A stretch of DNA of 64,000 nt, from contig NC_081410.1 in assembly GCF_030272615.1 (NCBI RefSeq), forward strand, positions 285,075,957-285,139,956, read 5' to 3'. The position numbers were made by a program, and so were the translations under genes. This document shows, piece by piece, positions 1 through 10,459 of the stretch. The notes beneath the pieces are model-generated. The model made no database searches, was not told where the DNA came from, and saw only the letters and a list, made by a program, of their open reading frames with translations. Numbering within the stretch: the first letter of the stretch is position 1; the number at the start of each line of letters is the position of its first letter. Origin of the DNA: Cryptomeria japonica. Lineage: Eukaryota > Streptophyta > Pinopsida > Cupressales > Cupressaceae.

Positions 1-534
1 CAACAACCATGTCTATAGAGGCTTCACCGACCTCTGCATGTTTGCCACCTCAGCACCACATGTCATCACATCGGTCATACACTCAGCTCACCGACACAAG
101 GTCGGTTTACACTTGAACATTTACCAAACACATACCGGCACAAGCCTTTACTGGTGAGACCTTCTCCTCCTGCTAACCGGTAGTGCACACTACACCGGTA
201 GCACATCTTCACCTCCAATGGTTTGTGATTACTTTAACATTATGCCTCTTCATCATAAACAAGCAGCCAACCTCCAGAATGATTTATGCTCTACCGGTTA
301 TCACTCAACATGCTAACACACACATGCATCTCACCTCATACCGGTGAAGTCACTGATAGTCTCAATAACTACTTGTCTTCCACCATATCGGTTGACAAGC
401 CTTTGTGTTAATCTTCTCAATACCTTATTTGTCTTTCACCATACCAGTTCACTCTTCTTTATACCAAATGACATACCTCTACCGGTAGCCTGCCTGCAAT
501 ACTAGTTGACATCAATGACAACTCAATGCCAACA
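1..534 (-). repeat. LTR fragment, 5' terminus at 534, cut by window edge
   Basis: Read on the minus strand, position 534 begins TGTTGGCATTGAG and continues into TTGTCATTGATGTCAAC. The solo LTR at 37205 has the same kind of start (TGTTGG, then TTGTCATTGATGGCAAC), so I read this as the 5' part of a related LTR. The segment has five ACCGGT palindromes (176, 193, 293, 340, 481) and further CCGGY variants. No polypurine tract precedes 534, so it is either the outer end of a 5' LTR or a solo LTR. The other end lies outside the window. Confidence 0.5.
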
Positions 535-2330
535 GGCAAAACTAGGACAAGGGGGATCTCTGTCGGAGACGGGCAGTGTTTGCAAGGCACAACACAACCC
601 ACATGATTATGGTGTCCACAAGATGCATATATTTCATATGCTGTCTGAACTCAATGTTAGCGTCCAAGACAGGCATACAAATAAAGGTTTAATCAACCAA
701 ATCATGTGTCTATTAGTGATTCACAAGAGCAGCAAAAATAAGAGTTTAAATGTAGAGATTAAGAAGAATGCAAAGACAGCGATGACAAATTAATGAGCAG
801 AGATAAAAGTAAGAAAGCAATGAATGTAATTAAGGAAAGGCAGCGATTAAAATGATCATTAGAAGCAGTGATTATAGACCATTGAGGAGCAGCGGTTAAG
901 GTGAGACAAAAGGCAGAAATCTTTCGAGGGCAGTGATTCATAGAAGGTGGCTGCCCAAGTCATGTGTGTATTAGTGATTTACAAGGGCAGCAAAACTAAG
1001 AGTTCAAATGCAGAGATTAAGAAGATTACAAAGGCAGCAATGACAAATTAATGAGCAGAGATAAAAGTGAAGACAGCTATGAAAGTCATTAAGGAAAGGC
1101 AGCAATTACGATGATCATTAGAAGCAGTGATCACAGAGCATTAAGGAGCAGCAGTTAAGGTGAGACAAAAGGCAGAAATCTTTCAAGGGCAGCAATTCAT
1201 AAAAGGTGGCAAAACTCAATAAAGATATCTAATTAAAAGGCAGATATTATAAGTGTTTAAAGACACCAATTCTAAAGGAAGTAATTCCAAGAGCAACGAT
1301 TTTATTTGTGTTAAGGCAGCTAGTAATATGATTAAATGTGAAATTAAAATGACATTCTATGGACCGACCTGAATGATATTATATAGGCTGGCCCCTTCTC
1401 TCGCCACCACTCTTGAGGGATTAGACGTTACAGCAAACAAATTATCAAGGCCAACTTCCCTATAAGGAAGATTAAAATAAATTAAGGCCAACTTAAAAAT
1501 TATAGTCACCTCTTTTCATGAAAAGACATAAAAAGAAGATGAATGGAGTGTCATCAATGGAAGTTTTCCAAAGCAATATCATTCAATTTAAAGAAGATAA
1601 AAAGCAGATTTAGAAAATATGGAAAGCGGATATAGAGCAGAGATATATGTGCAGGATTAGCATGGAATAATGGAGCAGCTAGGGTATGTGTGAGAAGAAT
1701 TATGAAGGAAGAATAAATGCAGACTTTGTGACGAAGAAAATCAATTATAGAAGGGCAGATTTATGAAGTTAACAGCAGACTTATGGCAGATTTGTAAAGG
1801 GCAGTGCATGCAGACTTGAGAAGGAAAGTGTATGATAGTGGTTGCATCATTCAAGAGCAGATTTGTCATAAGAAGATCGTGTGCATTAGATTTTTTGAAG
1901 ATGATATCATCCAATCAAGAATTTGGAAGTTGGTGGTTCCTAAGGTAGAGATTAGTGTCTCCTATGGGTGGTGCCTATGAAGTTTGTAAAAGAGAATTTA
2001 TATAAGGAATATTTTACCATGGTTTTTTCTCGTAAAAGTTTCCACGTAAATCGTGTGTTCTTTTTGTGTTGTAAAATTGTTAGATCTTATGTGAATGATA
2101 TTGTACAATTGATGTTATTGTGATTGTTAGGTTGAAAAAGTAAAAGATTGTATTATACAGATTCACCCTCACACACACACACCCCCCGCCTCCTTTCAGT
2201 ATAATTGTGTGCTCATCATTCTTGATCCTATATTTTAGTGACTTTTTCAAGCACATACAAGGGACATTTTATCTTCACCAACGTTTGAAGAGCTCTGTAA
2301 CATTTTTGCAATAAATACTAATATAAATAA
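535..2330. repeat. Non-coding LTR/leader-like DNA rich in GCAG motifs
   Basis: No credible gene. The stretch is purine-rich with GGCAGNRATT or AGCAGAY roughly every 20-60 bases, resembling the GCAGCGAA-punctuated stretch in the solo LTR at 30998. A TATA-like TTATATAGG lies at 1379-1387. A CACACACA/CCCCCC stretch near 2166-2190, preceded by CAGATTCACCC, resembles the C-rich LTR tail just before 39464. It may therefore be the LTR and leader of the element whose gag relic starts at 2347, but no LTR termini or target duplications could be fixed. Confidence 0.35.
703..1210. repeat. Two-copy tandem duplication, about 258-bp unit
   Basis: Copy 1 (703-960) and copy 2 (961-1210) both start CATGTGT and run in parallel through TTAGTGATT, AATGAGCAGAGATAAAAGT, GATCATTAGAAGCAGTGAT and AAAGGCAGAAATCTTTC. 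They differ by scattered substitutions and small indels, so this is an old local duplication inside LTR-like DNA. Confidence 0.8.
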
Positions 2331-2346
2331 AGCACCACTTCAATCA

Positions 2347-2620
2347 ATGGGTGATAATGCCCACAATCATAATTTGCCTCCTTTTCCATTATTGTGGGGA
2401 GCCACCATTAGTCCTTTAGCACTCACAAATTACCACGATTTTCCATCAAACTCAAGAAAGAATTGTCCAAAATATTCTGGTGACATCACGCAGGGTCTTG
2501 ATGAACACATCTTAGCATTCACTACAGCCTATAGCATTCTTGGATTAACACTCGAGTGACAAAGATGTTGCAGTCAAATTTTTTGTTGAAAGCCAATTTT
2601 ACACACCATGGATACAAATA
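2347..2620 (+). pseudogene. Ty3-type retrotransposon gag relic
   Basis: Opens with a short frame containing NSRKNCPKYSGD and LDEHILAFTTAYSIL, which resembles the start of plant Ty3 capsid domains (a sample-in-solution motif followed by an EHL helix). After the TGA at 2557-2559 the similarity continues in another frame as DKDVAVKFFVESQFYTPW, so a frameshift has broken it. Nothing coding follows. Family assignment is by motif resemblance only. It sits about 250 bp from a host exon, inside the adjoining intron. Confidence 0.45.
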
Positions 2621-2866
2621 TTGTAATGTTGTAATTTTATATTTTTTTTGCATTTGAATTTTTGTCATCTTGTAGTTTTTGCTCCTAGGGAAATGTAATT
2701 ATTTTCAGTTCTTATTAAATCTGACAGCCTAAATAATGGCAATTTACAAATACATGCAATTTCAAACTTATCCTTTTGCTTACCAGAAACTAGCAAATAT
2801 CAAATAGAAGGTATAGTAAAATGATTGGAGATCGAACCACAAAAATAAAATATAAAAGGTACTTAC

Positions 2867-2953
2867 AGCCACAGCCTCAAGTCCACTAGTTTGAAAAGGA
2901 GATTTTATCTCACGACTCAAATTGTAGTGACCTTGCACAAGGTCAATTGCATC
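2867..2953 (-). CDS. SAC-domain phosphoinositide phosphatase (RHD4/SAC7-like), internal exon 2 of 2 seen
   Basis: An 87-bp exon of 29 codons in phase 0 at both ends. It starts DAIDLVQGHY and ends SGLEAVA. It is preceded by an AG acceptor (CATAAAG) behind a T-rich tract and followed by a textbook GTAAGT donor. SAC-domain enzymes dephosphorylate phosphoinositides; plant SAC6-8 proteins are membrane-anchored, and this block lies C-terminal to the catalytic CX5R loop, just before the expected transmembrane segment. The segment between GHY and GLEAVA appears about two residues shorter than in RHD4-type proteins as I recall them. The reading frame is intact. The exon continues in frame from the exon at 36589-36682. 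The following exon is not visible and is presumably outside the window. Confidence 0.8.
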
Positions 2954-2986
2954 CTTTATGAAAGCATATAAATAAAAAGTAGTCAG

Positions 2987-3694
2987 TAGGTAATTCTAAC
3001 TTTTGAGTAATCAAGAATTATGTCATTAAGAAGAGAAACTGTGAGCATAATAAAAAATATATATTAAGAAAGTAAGCTGTAGATATGTTTTCTAAATTAA
3101 AATTTACTAAACCATTGACTTCTACTTAACATGCAATGACTTTTGCTTAACATGGCACCTAACATATCATTGCTCAAAAAGAGAACAGTTAAAACATTTA
3201 GGGTTCACTATGGATGCAAGATTTTATTAGAGGAAAAGTTGAAAATTTTGATAAAAACATTCCTATTTGGGTAAGCTTTTATAGATTTTGTGCTTTGATT
3301 TGTCCATTTTCAGGAGAATAAAAAGCAGAGCAACATGTTAGGTAATCATTACATTTGAGTAATCAAGAAGTATATATGTCATTAAGAAGAGAAACTGTGA
3401 GCATAATAAAAAAAAAATATTAAGAAAGTAAGCTGTAGATATGTTTTCTAAATTAAAATTTTCTAAACCATTGACTTCTACTTAACATGCAATGACTTTT
3501 GCTTAACATGGCACCTAACATATCATTGCTCAAAAAAAGAACAATTAAAACATTTAGGATTCACTATTGATGCAAGATTTTATTAGAGGAAAAGTTGAAA
3601 ATTTTGATAAAAACATTCCTATTTGGGTAAGCTTTTATAGATTTTGTGCTTTGATTTGTCCATTTTCAGGAGAATAAAAAGCAGAACAACATGT
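2987..3694. repeat. Tandem duplication inside intron, about 352-bp unit
   Basis: Copies 2987-3338 and 3339-3694 are nearly identical over their whole length; both run from TAGGTAAT through GAGTAATCAAGAA to AGCAACATGTTA or AACAACATGTTA. Differences are single substitutions and small A/T indels, so it is younger than the 703-1210 duplication. It lies about 35 bp upstream, in gene orientation, of the SAC exon acceptor. Confidence 0.9.
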
Positions 3695-4638
3695 TAGGTA
3701 AAACCTTTCTCCAGAAGGAGAACATACGATGTAATTAAACATTAAAATAAACCCCAAAACATAAGGAAACAACCTCTAGCTTTCTACAATACCTACAAGT
3801 TAAATTTGTAGATTTTGTGCATGCATCGCAAACAAACTAACTAAATTGCCTAATTTTTGTTCTCGTGTATGGACAAAAGGTCAGTTAACACTACTACATG
3901 TGAACAAGAGATTTTATATCTTTGTGACCAATGCAAACAGCCAAATCTATGACACCTAACAGATGCTTACTCCTCGTTAAACATAGGGAGCAAAAAGAAC
4001 GAGTACAATGCAATAGTTGAATTAGACTGAAGACTATAGACAAGACCCAATAGATCAATTGAATAACCAAAACTGGATACAAAGATACAACATGTGGAAG
4101 TTAATGAAAACTACAATACAAAGCCTGTAAAAATGACTAGTTTATATTCAATATACCAAATCAAGATGACAAAAGAAGCTTGAATAATAATCACAATAGG
4201 AAGTAGGAATAAAATTACCATTACCTACAATCTATAAAGACCCTGCTCAATTTTACCTTGAATTTTCACCACAATAATAAAAGGTTATGTTTAAGGCTTG
4301 TTCTGCTAGTGAATGGTTTCCTATTGTATATTGTTATTTGTTGTGTTTATTGATCTTATGCATTTGCAGATAAATATAAAGAACACCATTCAGTAGTGTT
4401 GATCTGTAATTCACATCCTTACAATTTCACAAGAGTTTAATATAAACAATATTTGTTGAGAACAGATGATAGACAGAGTGCATATTTTTCTATTACCACC
4501 TAGAGGAAATGCTTATTAGCAATGATCCACATCTATCAGAATACAGAAATCATAGCAGCAAGATGTGTCGTCCTTAAACTCTACTAGGAAATTAAAACTA
4601 TACCAGGAGATTAAATTCTTCATCACTTCCAAGGGAAT
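3695..4638. other. Residual intron sequence, nothing recognised
   Basis: AT-rich, no persuasive ORF, repeat termini or exon. It was contiguous with 8497 onward before the solo LTR at 4644-8491 inserted. Confidence 0.6.
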
Positions 4639-4643
4639 ATACC

Positions 4644-7600
4644 TGTGGATGTGTTTTTTACGCACATGCGAACACATAATAAAATACCATAAGTATCTTA
4701 TCCTCTCTTGAACAAAATCTCTCGGATGCTGAAGATTTGCTTAAGGATCATTCGAGAAGACACCAAGGTTCTTGAATGTAGGGTCTCTACGTGTGGATAA
4801 GCTCATTGGTTGATGTGATTATGCTGTAATCACAAGGGGACTTACATTCGAATGCCTGAATGCTTAATCTGCTGGAACTTAGGTCCTATCTACTCAATTG
4901 GAAGATAAAAAAAAAGCAAAAGAGGTAGGGTTTGAGAGAGTGTATTCTAATCCTATGAATGTAAGAAGATAGATAAATGAATAGGTGGAATCCTACCAAG
5001 CTAGGTCTCACCATCAACTTGAACAATTCGACACAAGCTCAGTGCAATCTTCTAAGGACGTTTCAAAGATGTTCGAACCAATACCGCCAAACATTGATTG
5101 CCATTCAAGTTAATGCATAAACAATGGGTGTACGATGATTCGAGGTTAAGCTCATGTTATTCCAGTTGACCACACAAGGCACGCTCACTATCAATAAGAG
5201 GCTAGTGGTATGGACTAAGCGAGTTCCACATAAATACATTCAACAACTTCTTCCATTCAATCTACTTTATTTATCATCTAACATGAGGATCCAACAAGAA
5301 ACCATGCACATTGTAAATAAACAACTCACTTCACCATAACTTCAATGAAAATAGAGTTCATTTACAACTTAGGCAACAATTTCTGCCTTCTCCTCCTACT
5401 TTACTCTAACTTCTATTATATTCTCTTTAGACTATCTATTGACTATTAACTACTGCTATTAGCTATTAACCAACTATTATTAACCTTTACAAATGAAGAA
5501 CTTGAGCCAATTTGAGATCAATGGCCAAGATTTTACAATGAAAACCCTAATTAGGGTTTGTTACAACAAACTTCTCCTTAGCCAATGAGAAAATTGCATT
5601 CCATGAGTGTAGACCAATAGATGTCAGGGGTAGGTACATCAGAGTTTGTGCCATCACTCATGAGTTAGGTACATTGAATAAAGACATGCAGAGGTAGACC
5701 TTCCGTGATTGGTGAGTGGTGACCTGGATGATGACTAGGACGCCACTTCAACTTGCACTTGTAGAGTTGACTTATCACCATGAAGGGATGTTGAGAGATA
5801 TCTCTTGATACTCAACATTATCTATCCCGCCCAAAGTAGTAGTGATGGGAAGTATTGATATAGCTAAGTCATTCTTTCATCCCCGCTTGCTTGCCTTGGA
5901 GTGATTTTATGACTTTTCCTTAAGACTCCTTTGATTTCTCTATACCTCCAGGGTGTGGTGAGAATCTTGACTATCTTGAGATCTTTTCCCTTTGATGTTC
6001 TTGTATTTTACATGATGAGGCTTTTTGAAGGCATCTTCCTTGTATCTTGTCCTTGGTGTTGAAACTTTCTCCTTGAGGTCTTTACTCCAATGTTTCTTCA
6101 TTTCCCTACAAAACAAATAAGCAAACATCAAATACATATGATACCTCCTAGTTTGATGTAATTTTGTAATTTCAAGTGATTTGCAGGTTTAACAAGAGCA
6201 TCTATAGAAGGGGTTACTCCTTGGTTGAAGCAAATTTGTTGTTTTCTTGATGAATTTGCTTCTTCTTTTCTGACTTTGCTGTCACCAATGATGAATTTTG
6301 CCTTCCAATCAATTCTAGACTTCTACTTTGTTGTTGTCTCTTTATTGATAAGTTCGCTTTGTTAATGACTTACTTTGCTGTCCTAAATTCGAAGTTTGCC
6401 GACTACTAAAGAAATTCGCTCAATCTGCTGATCAAATTCGCTGATGATAGAAGACAATGTTTTGATTTGATTCTAAAATGATCTTGTGAATGTCTTTATA
6501 TATGCGACTTAGAATAAGAGACATGTCTTTGGAGTAATAGGCCGACTTTGTAAAACTAAAATGATAAACAACAAATAGCTTCTTTATAATGGCTGACTTC
6601 TTACCTTGAACAACTCTATCGGAATTTGAAATTTTGAATAGGTTTTCGCGCCAATTATTTGTATTAGAGAAGTTCGCTTGGGAAAGGGAGGCAAGGTATA
6701 TGCATTTGGGTCTTAAACAGTGATTTCACTCCATGCGTTTACTAAGGACATGCCCCTTATGCTGCAGTTCGCTCTTCGTCCTTTCCAAGGACAAGAATTA
6801 TGTAACAAAATCGCTCCCTGTCCTTCCCAAGGACAAGTCTTAGATGACAAATTCGCTCATCGTCCTTCCTAAGGACAAGATCAAAATGAGAATTTTCACT
6901 CCTTGTCCGTCCTAAGGACGGGACCTATTTGAAGTTCGCTAGCCGGCCTCTTGAAAACGGTGCAATCTTATCAACTTGTTTGGGAGGTCAAGACAAGGAG
7001 TTCACTCTACGTCCTCTCTAAGGACATGCCCTATAATAAATGAATTCGCTCCATGACCAGGCCTTGGATAAAACATATCACATACTTCGCTTTGTGTCCT
7101 TCTGAAGGACAAGACCTAAATGACATATTTCACTCTCCGACCTTAATGAAGACAGGACCTAAATAACATATTTCGCTCAATCTCCTTTGCAAGACACACT
7201 TTTTGTTAAATTGCTTCATTATTTGAGCGATCAAGATCTAAACAGGGAGTTCGCTCTATGACTAGCGGAAGGACAGGCCCTAAAATGAATTTCGTTTTGT
7301 GTCCTCTCTAAGGACAAGACATATAGTATGGGTTTCGCTCTTAGACCTTGCTAAGGACAAATCCAAATTGTTCAAAAACTGAGGCAAGGCAAGACAAATT
7401 CACTCCATGACCTTGAAGAGGACAAGACCTATAATCAAATTCATTCTTGATGACAGTCCTAAGGATAGGTTCAAAATATAAAAAATTTCGCTCTACGTGC
7501 TTTCTAAGGACAGCCTTATAACTTGAAAATTCAATCCCTGACCTTAAGGGGGACAGGTCTTAAAACTTAGTTCGCTCCAAGATCTCTCTAAGGACAAAAC

Positions 7601-8491
7601 TTGTAGATGAATCCGGTTCATGCTGATGCAAGATTTAATGAAGAAAGTCGCTTACCCTCCTTAAGGAAAATTTCGCTCTATGACTGCTCTAAGGACAGGA
7701 CCTATAACAAACTTCGCTCCTTGACCAAGGTAAGGACATGAATCAAAATCGCTCTAAGACCAAGGTAAGGACAAGGCACAAATAAGGTTTTCTCTCTCTA
7801 TCCTTGGTGAGGATAAGGCTTGATCCAAGACACATACTCAAGCTCGCTCTATGATCAGCAAGAAAATATCAAACAAATCGCAGCTTGCTCCATGATTAAC
7901 AAGCTTGCTCCATGATTAATAAGACCGACCTAAGGACAAGACCTATAACAAGCTTCGCTCACCAACCCTCCTAAGGACAAGGCTTCAAAGTACAGCTCAC
8001 TCACTGTCCCTTCAAAGGACAAGGACAAGATAGGTGAATTTCGCTCTATGTCCAAGGTAAGGACAAGCCAAGTTGAAAATTTCGCTTCATGTCCTTTGGA
8101 AGGACAAGGCCTATGATGCAATTTCCGCTCTATGACCTTCGAGAGGAAGGGACTCAAAGACAAAGTTCGCTCTTGACCCTTGGCAAGGTACGGAACCTAG
8201 GAGGACACTATGCATTCAACCAAGGTTTGATTTAGCAACTTGAAGCGTGACCAGATAGTACACAAAAACCCTAGGAATGATCTAAATAACCCCTAATCAC
8301 TCAACTGACCTGACCTCCACTCCACCTTGAGGAGATCCATCTGACTTGATGACCTTTGAGAAACTCAATCCCTTCAAAGCAAAGGCTAAGACACCAAAAC
8401 GACCAACAACAAGACTAAAAGAGCTAACCCTAGAAAGCAAAAACTAGGGGTCCCCATTTGCAATGGGGCGATGTGTGAATACCTCACAACA
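4644..8491 (-). mobile_element. Solo LTR A1 (long-LTR family A), 3,848 bp
   Basis: On the minus strand it starts TGTTGTGAGG at 8491 and ends CATCCACA at 4644. It is flanked by a perfect 5-bp target duplication ATACC (4639-4643 and 8492-8496). There is no internal region, so it is a solo LTR left by LTR-LTR recombination. It matches solo LTR A2 (14782-18252) in opposite orientation: shared stretches include the GATATCTCTTGATACTCAACA block (near 5795-5817 here, 17012-17035 there), a CCCTAATTAGGG block, and the TATCTTATCCTCTCTTG end region. The middle is a degenerate repeat array described separately. The terminal CAACA is mutated to CCACA. Confidence 0.9.
6720..8215 (-). repeat. Degenerate tandem array inside LTR A1, TTCGCTC-punctuated
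   Basis: About 25-30 imperfect units of roughly 35-65 bp. Each has TTCGCTC (GAGCGAA in LTR orientation), then a block such as GTCCTTCCCAAGGAC or CTAAGGACAAG. Many units contain the inverted pair GTCCTT...AAGGAC. The short reading frames across it (for example 7930-8163) are repeat translation, not genes. Confidence 0.85.
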
Positions 8492-8496
8492 ATACC

Positions 8497-9056
8497 CACA
8501 TCAAAAACTACAGCAAGGTAGGTGATACACATCTGCAATGTTTTACTCTAGAATGAAGGGGTCAAGTTATGAAAATAGACCACCAAATTGATAACCAAGA
8601 GTTGTGCAGGATCAAAAATGAACAAAACTAGGATAATGAAGTGTGTCCAAGGAAGAGGACCACTCTGTAAGAAGTGAGGCAACTATTGAATTCCCAAAGC
8701 TAGTGAAAGAACCCCCAAACTGCCAAGCTTATGAGCTTTCAATGCTTCATATTTATATTTGATTATCCTACTCAATTTCATAGCTCTACAGTTCACCTGT
8801 TTGGCTTCCTATTCCTTAAATAATGCTAATCAAAGCTTCATTAAAGAATAAGTTTCCCCTCTTACATATACCTACAGGAGAATTTCACGCTAATGAAATT
8901 CCCTTGCCAACATAGACACTAACAACCACCACAAACCATTGCAAAAGACCTTCAAATATTCAAGCCACACTCTTGGCTTTTCTACCAAGGGAATGACAAA
9001 TACCAAACTGTTCCTTGAAAATTTTGTAAACTTGTGAGATTTACAAAATGGTGGTT
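8497..9056. other. Residual intron sequence, nothing recognised
   Basis: AT-rich, between solo LTR A1 and Copia element 1. No ORF, repeat terminus or exon seen. It continues at 14666 if the Copia insertion is removed. Confidence 0.6.
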
Positions 9057-9061
9057 TCAGT

Positions 9062-9098
9062 TGTTAATTTTGTAACGTCGGTCGTACTATTTCATGCT

Positions 9099-9139
<41 letters not shown>

Positions 9140-9541
9140 TTTGATTACATTTACTAATATGTTAACGTTAACTAATGATAAATAAAACCAAAGTTAACTT
9201 ATCGCGTTTGACCGACGTTTACACCGTTCATGGTATTGGGTGGTAAAGAAATTCTCAAACAAGTCGCACTCCTTCCGATCGGGTAAGTAAACGGTGACTA
9301 GTTTATATACTGCGGTGAGAGGTACATAGGGAAGAGATGTGTCTTCCCACGTGGGAAGACATCTCCTCACTACGTAACCCCTCATCCACTTATCTAGCAT
9401 GCTTACATTGAGGAGGATGTACACACCAAAATTGATAAGTGTGGTGCATCTTTAAAACACGCTATAGCTGAAAAAATACAACTTTCAGATCATATCTCCA
9501 TCTCTTCTATTTTGATCACAGAATTTTGAAAGAACTTAACA
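9062..9541 (+). repeat. 5' LTR of Copia element 1
   Basis: 480 bp, TGTTAA...TTAACA. It includes an (AT)n microsatellite at about 9103-9136 that is shorter in the 3' LTR and accounts for most of the 20-bp length difference. By eye the two LTRs differ at roughly 5-6% of other sites. Confidence 0.95.
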
Positions 9542-9553
9542 TGGTATCAGAGC
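9542..9553 (+). other. Primer binding site, tRNA-iMet
   Basis: TGGTATCAGAGC abuts the LTR end; this is the standard initiator-tRNA primer complement of plant Copia elements. Confidence 0.95.
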
Positions 9554-9640
9554 AAAGTTAAGGAAGATCATATTAAAATTTTGTAACGATGTCATAAACT
9601 TTCACCGGGCTGTTACTAAGATCACATTCCCATAATCCTA

Positions 9641-10459
9641 ATGGCAACCGGAGTTAGGTTTGAAGATAGATTAGATGGAGCATCAAATTTTGTATCTTGG
9701 AAATTCAGGATCATGCTTGTTTTGAAAGAAAATAAAATTGACTCCCATGTCAAAAGTGAAATTCCTGAACCCTTTGATGATACAGAGAAAATTCAGTGGA
9801 GCAAGGACAGTGAGAAGGCCCTTAAGATAATTGTGGATTCAGTAAGAGACCACATTGTACCAGCTATTTCTAAATATGAGACGGCCTTTCAGATGTTCAA
9901 AGCACTAGCTGACATTTATGAAATCAACAACACTAGCAGGGCTCTCACCCTAAAGAATCAACTACACCATATAAAGATGAATAAAGGAGAAACAGTTACA
10001 TCCTATTTCTTGAGGATAACTGAGCTTAGGGATCAACTATCCACTATTGGACATCTAGTAGACAACAAAGAACTTGCTATGATGGCCCTAAATGGACTTC
10101 CTACCTCATGGGAATCGTTCATTCAAGGAATCAGTGCTCGTTCTAAATTTCCTAAGTTTGATAGATTGAAAACCGATTGCATTCAAGAGGAATCTCGGCT
10201 TGTCACAAGAGGAATAAAACAAAACAATGGTAATGAACACATTCAAGTTCTAAACTCTAATTCCCACAAGAAAGGAAAGAAGAAGAACTTTAAGAGAAAG
10301 AGGGACAACAACTCAAATGGGAAGAGGTCTTCAAAGAAGAAGAGAGACATTTCTGAAGTACAATGTTTCAGATGTGACCAATATGGGCACTATGCAATGA
10401 AGTGTCCAGACAAGATCAAACAACAAGCTTCAATGGCAGAAATTAAAAAAAGGGAGTAA
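9641..10459 (+). CDS. gag: Copia gag (capsid-nucleocapsid), 272 aa
   Basis: Starts MATGVRFEDRLDGASNF and has the UBN2-type capsid domain over about residues 10-190 (W-rich start, HIKMNKGETVTSYF, LNGLPTSWESF). A lysine-rich stretch follows, then one CCHC zinc knuckle, CFRCDQYGHYAMKC, at about residues 243-256. The protein would form the retrotransposon particle and bind its RNA. The frame closes after an A7 run near 10446-10452 while protease continues in another frame; element 2 also changes frame here. An indel is the likeliest cause, and programmed frameshifting is less likely. Confidence 0.9.
   Translation: MATGVRFEDRLDGASNFVSWKFRIMLVLKENKIDSHVKSEIPEPFDDTEKIQWSKDSEKALKIIVDSVRDHIVPAISKYETAFQMFKALADIYEINNTSRALTLKNQLHHIKMNKGETVTSYFLRITELRDQLSTIGHLVDNKELAMMALNGLPTSWESFIQGISARSKFPKFDRLKTDCIQEESRLVTRGIKQNNGNEHIQVLNSNSHKKGKKKNFKRKRDNNSNGKRSSKKKRDISEVQCFRCDQYGHYAMKCPDKIKQQASMAEIKKRE

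Noticed and set aside
506-793. 95-codon plus-strand ORF
   Set aside because: Spans an LTR terminus and a tandemly duplicated GCAG-rich segment; no motif.
6720-8215. CRISPR-like pattern of short repeats and variable spacers
   Set aside because: Repeats are only about 7 bases, spacing is irregular, spacers are related to one another, and the array lies inside a TSD-flanked plant LTR.
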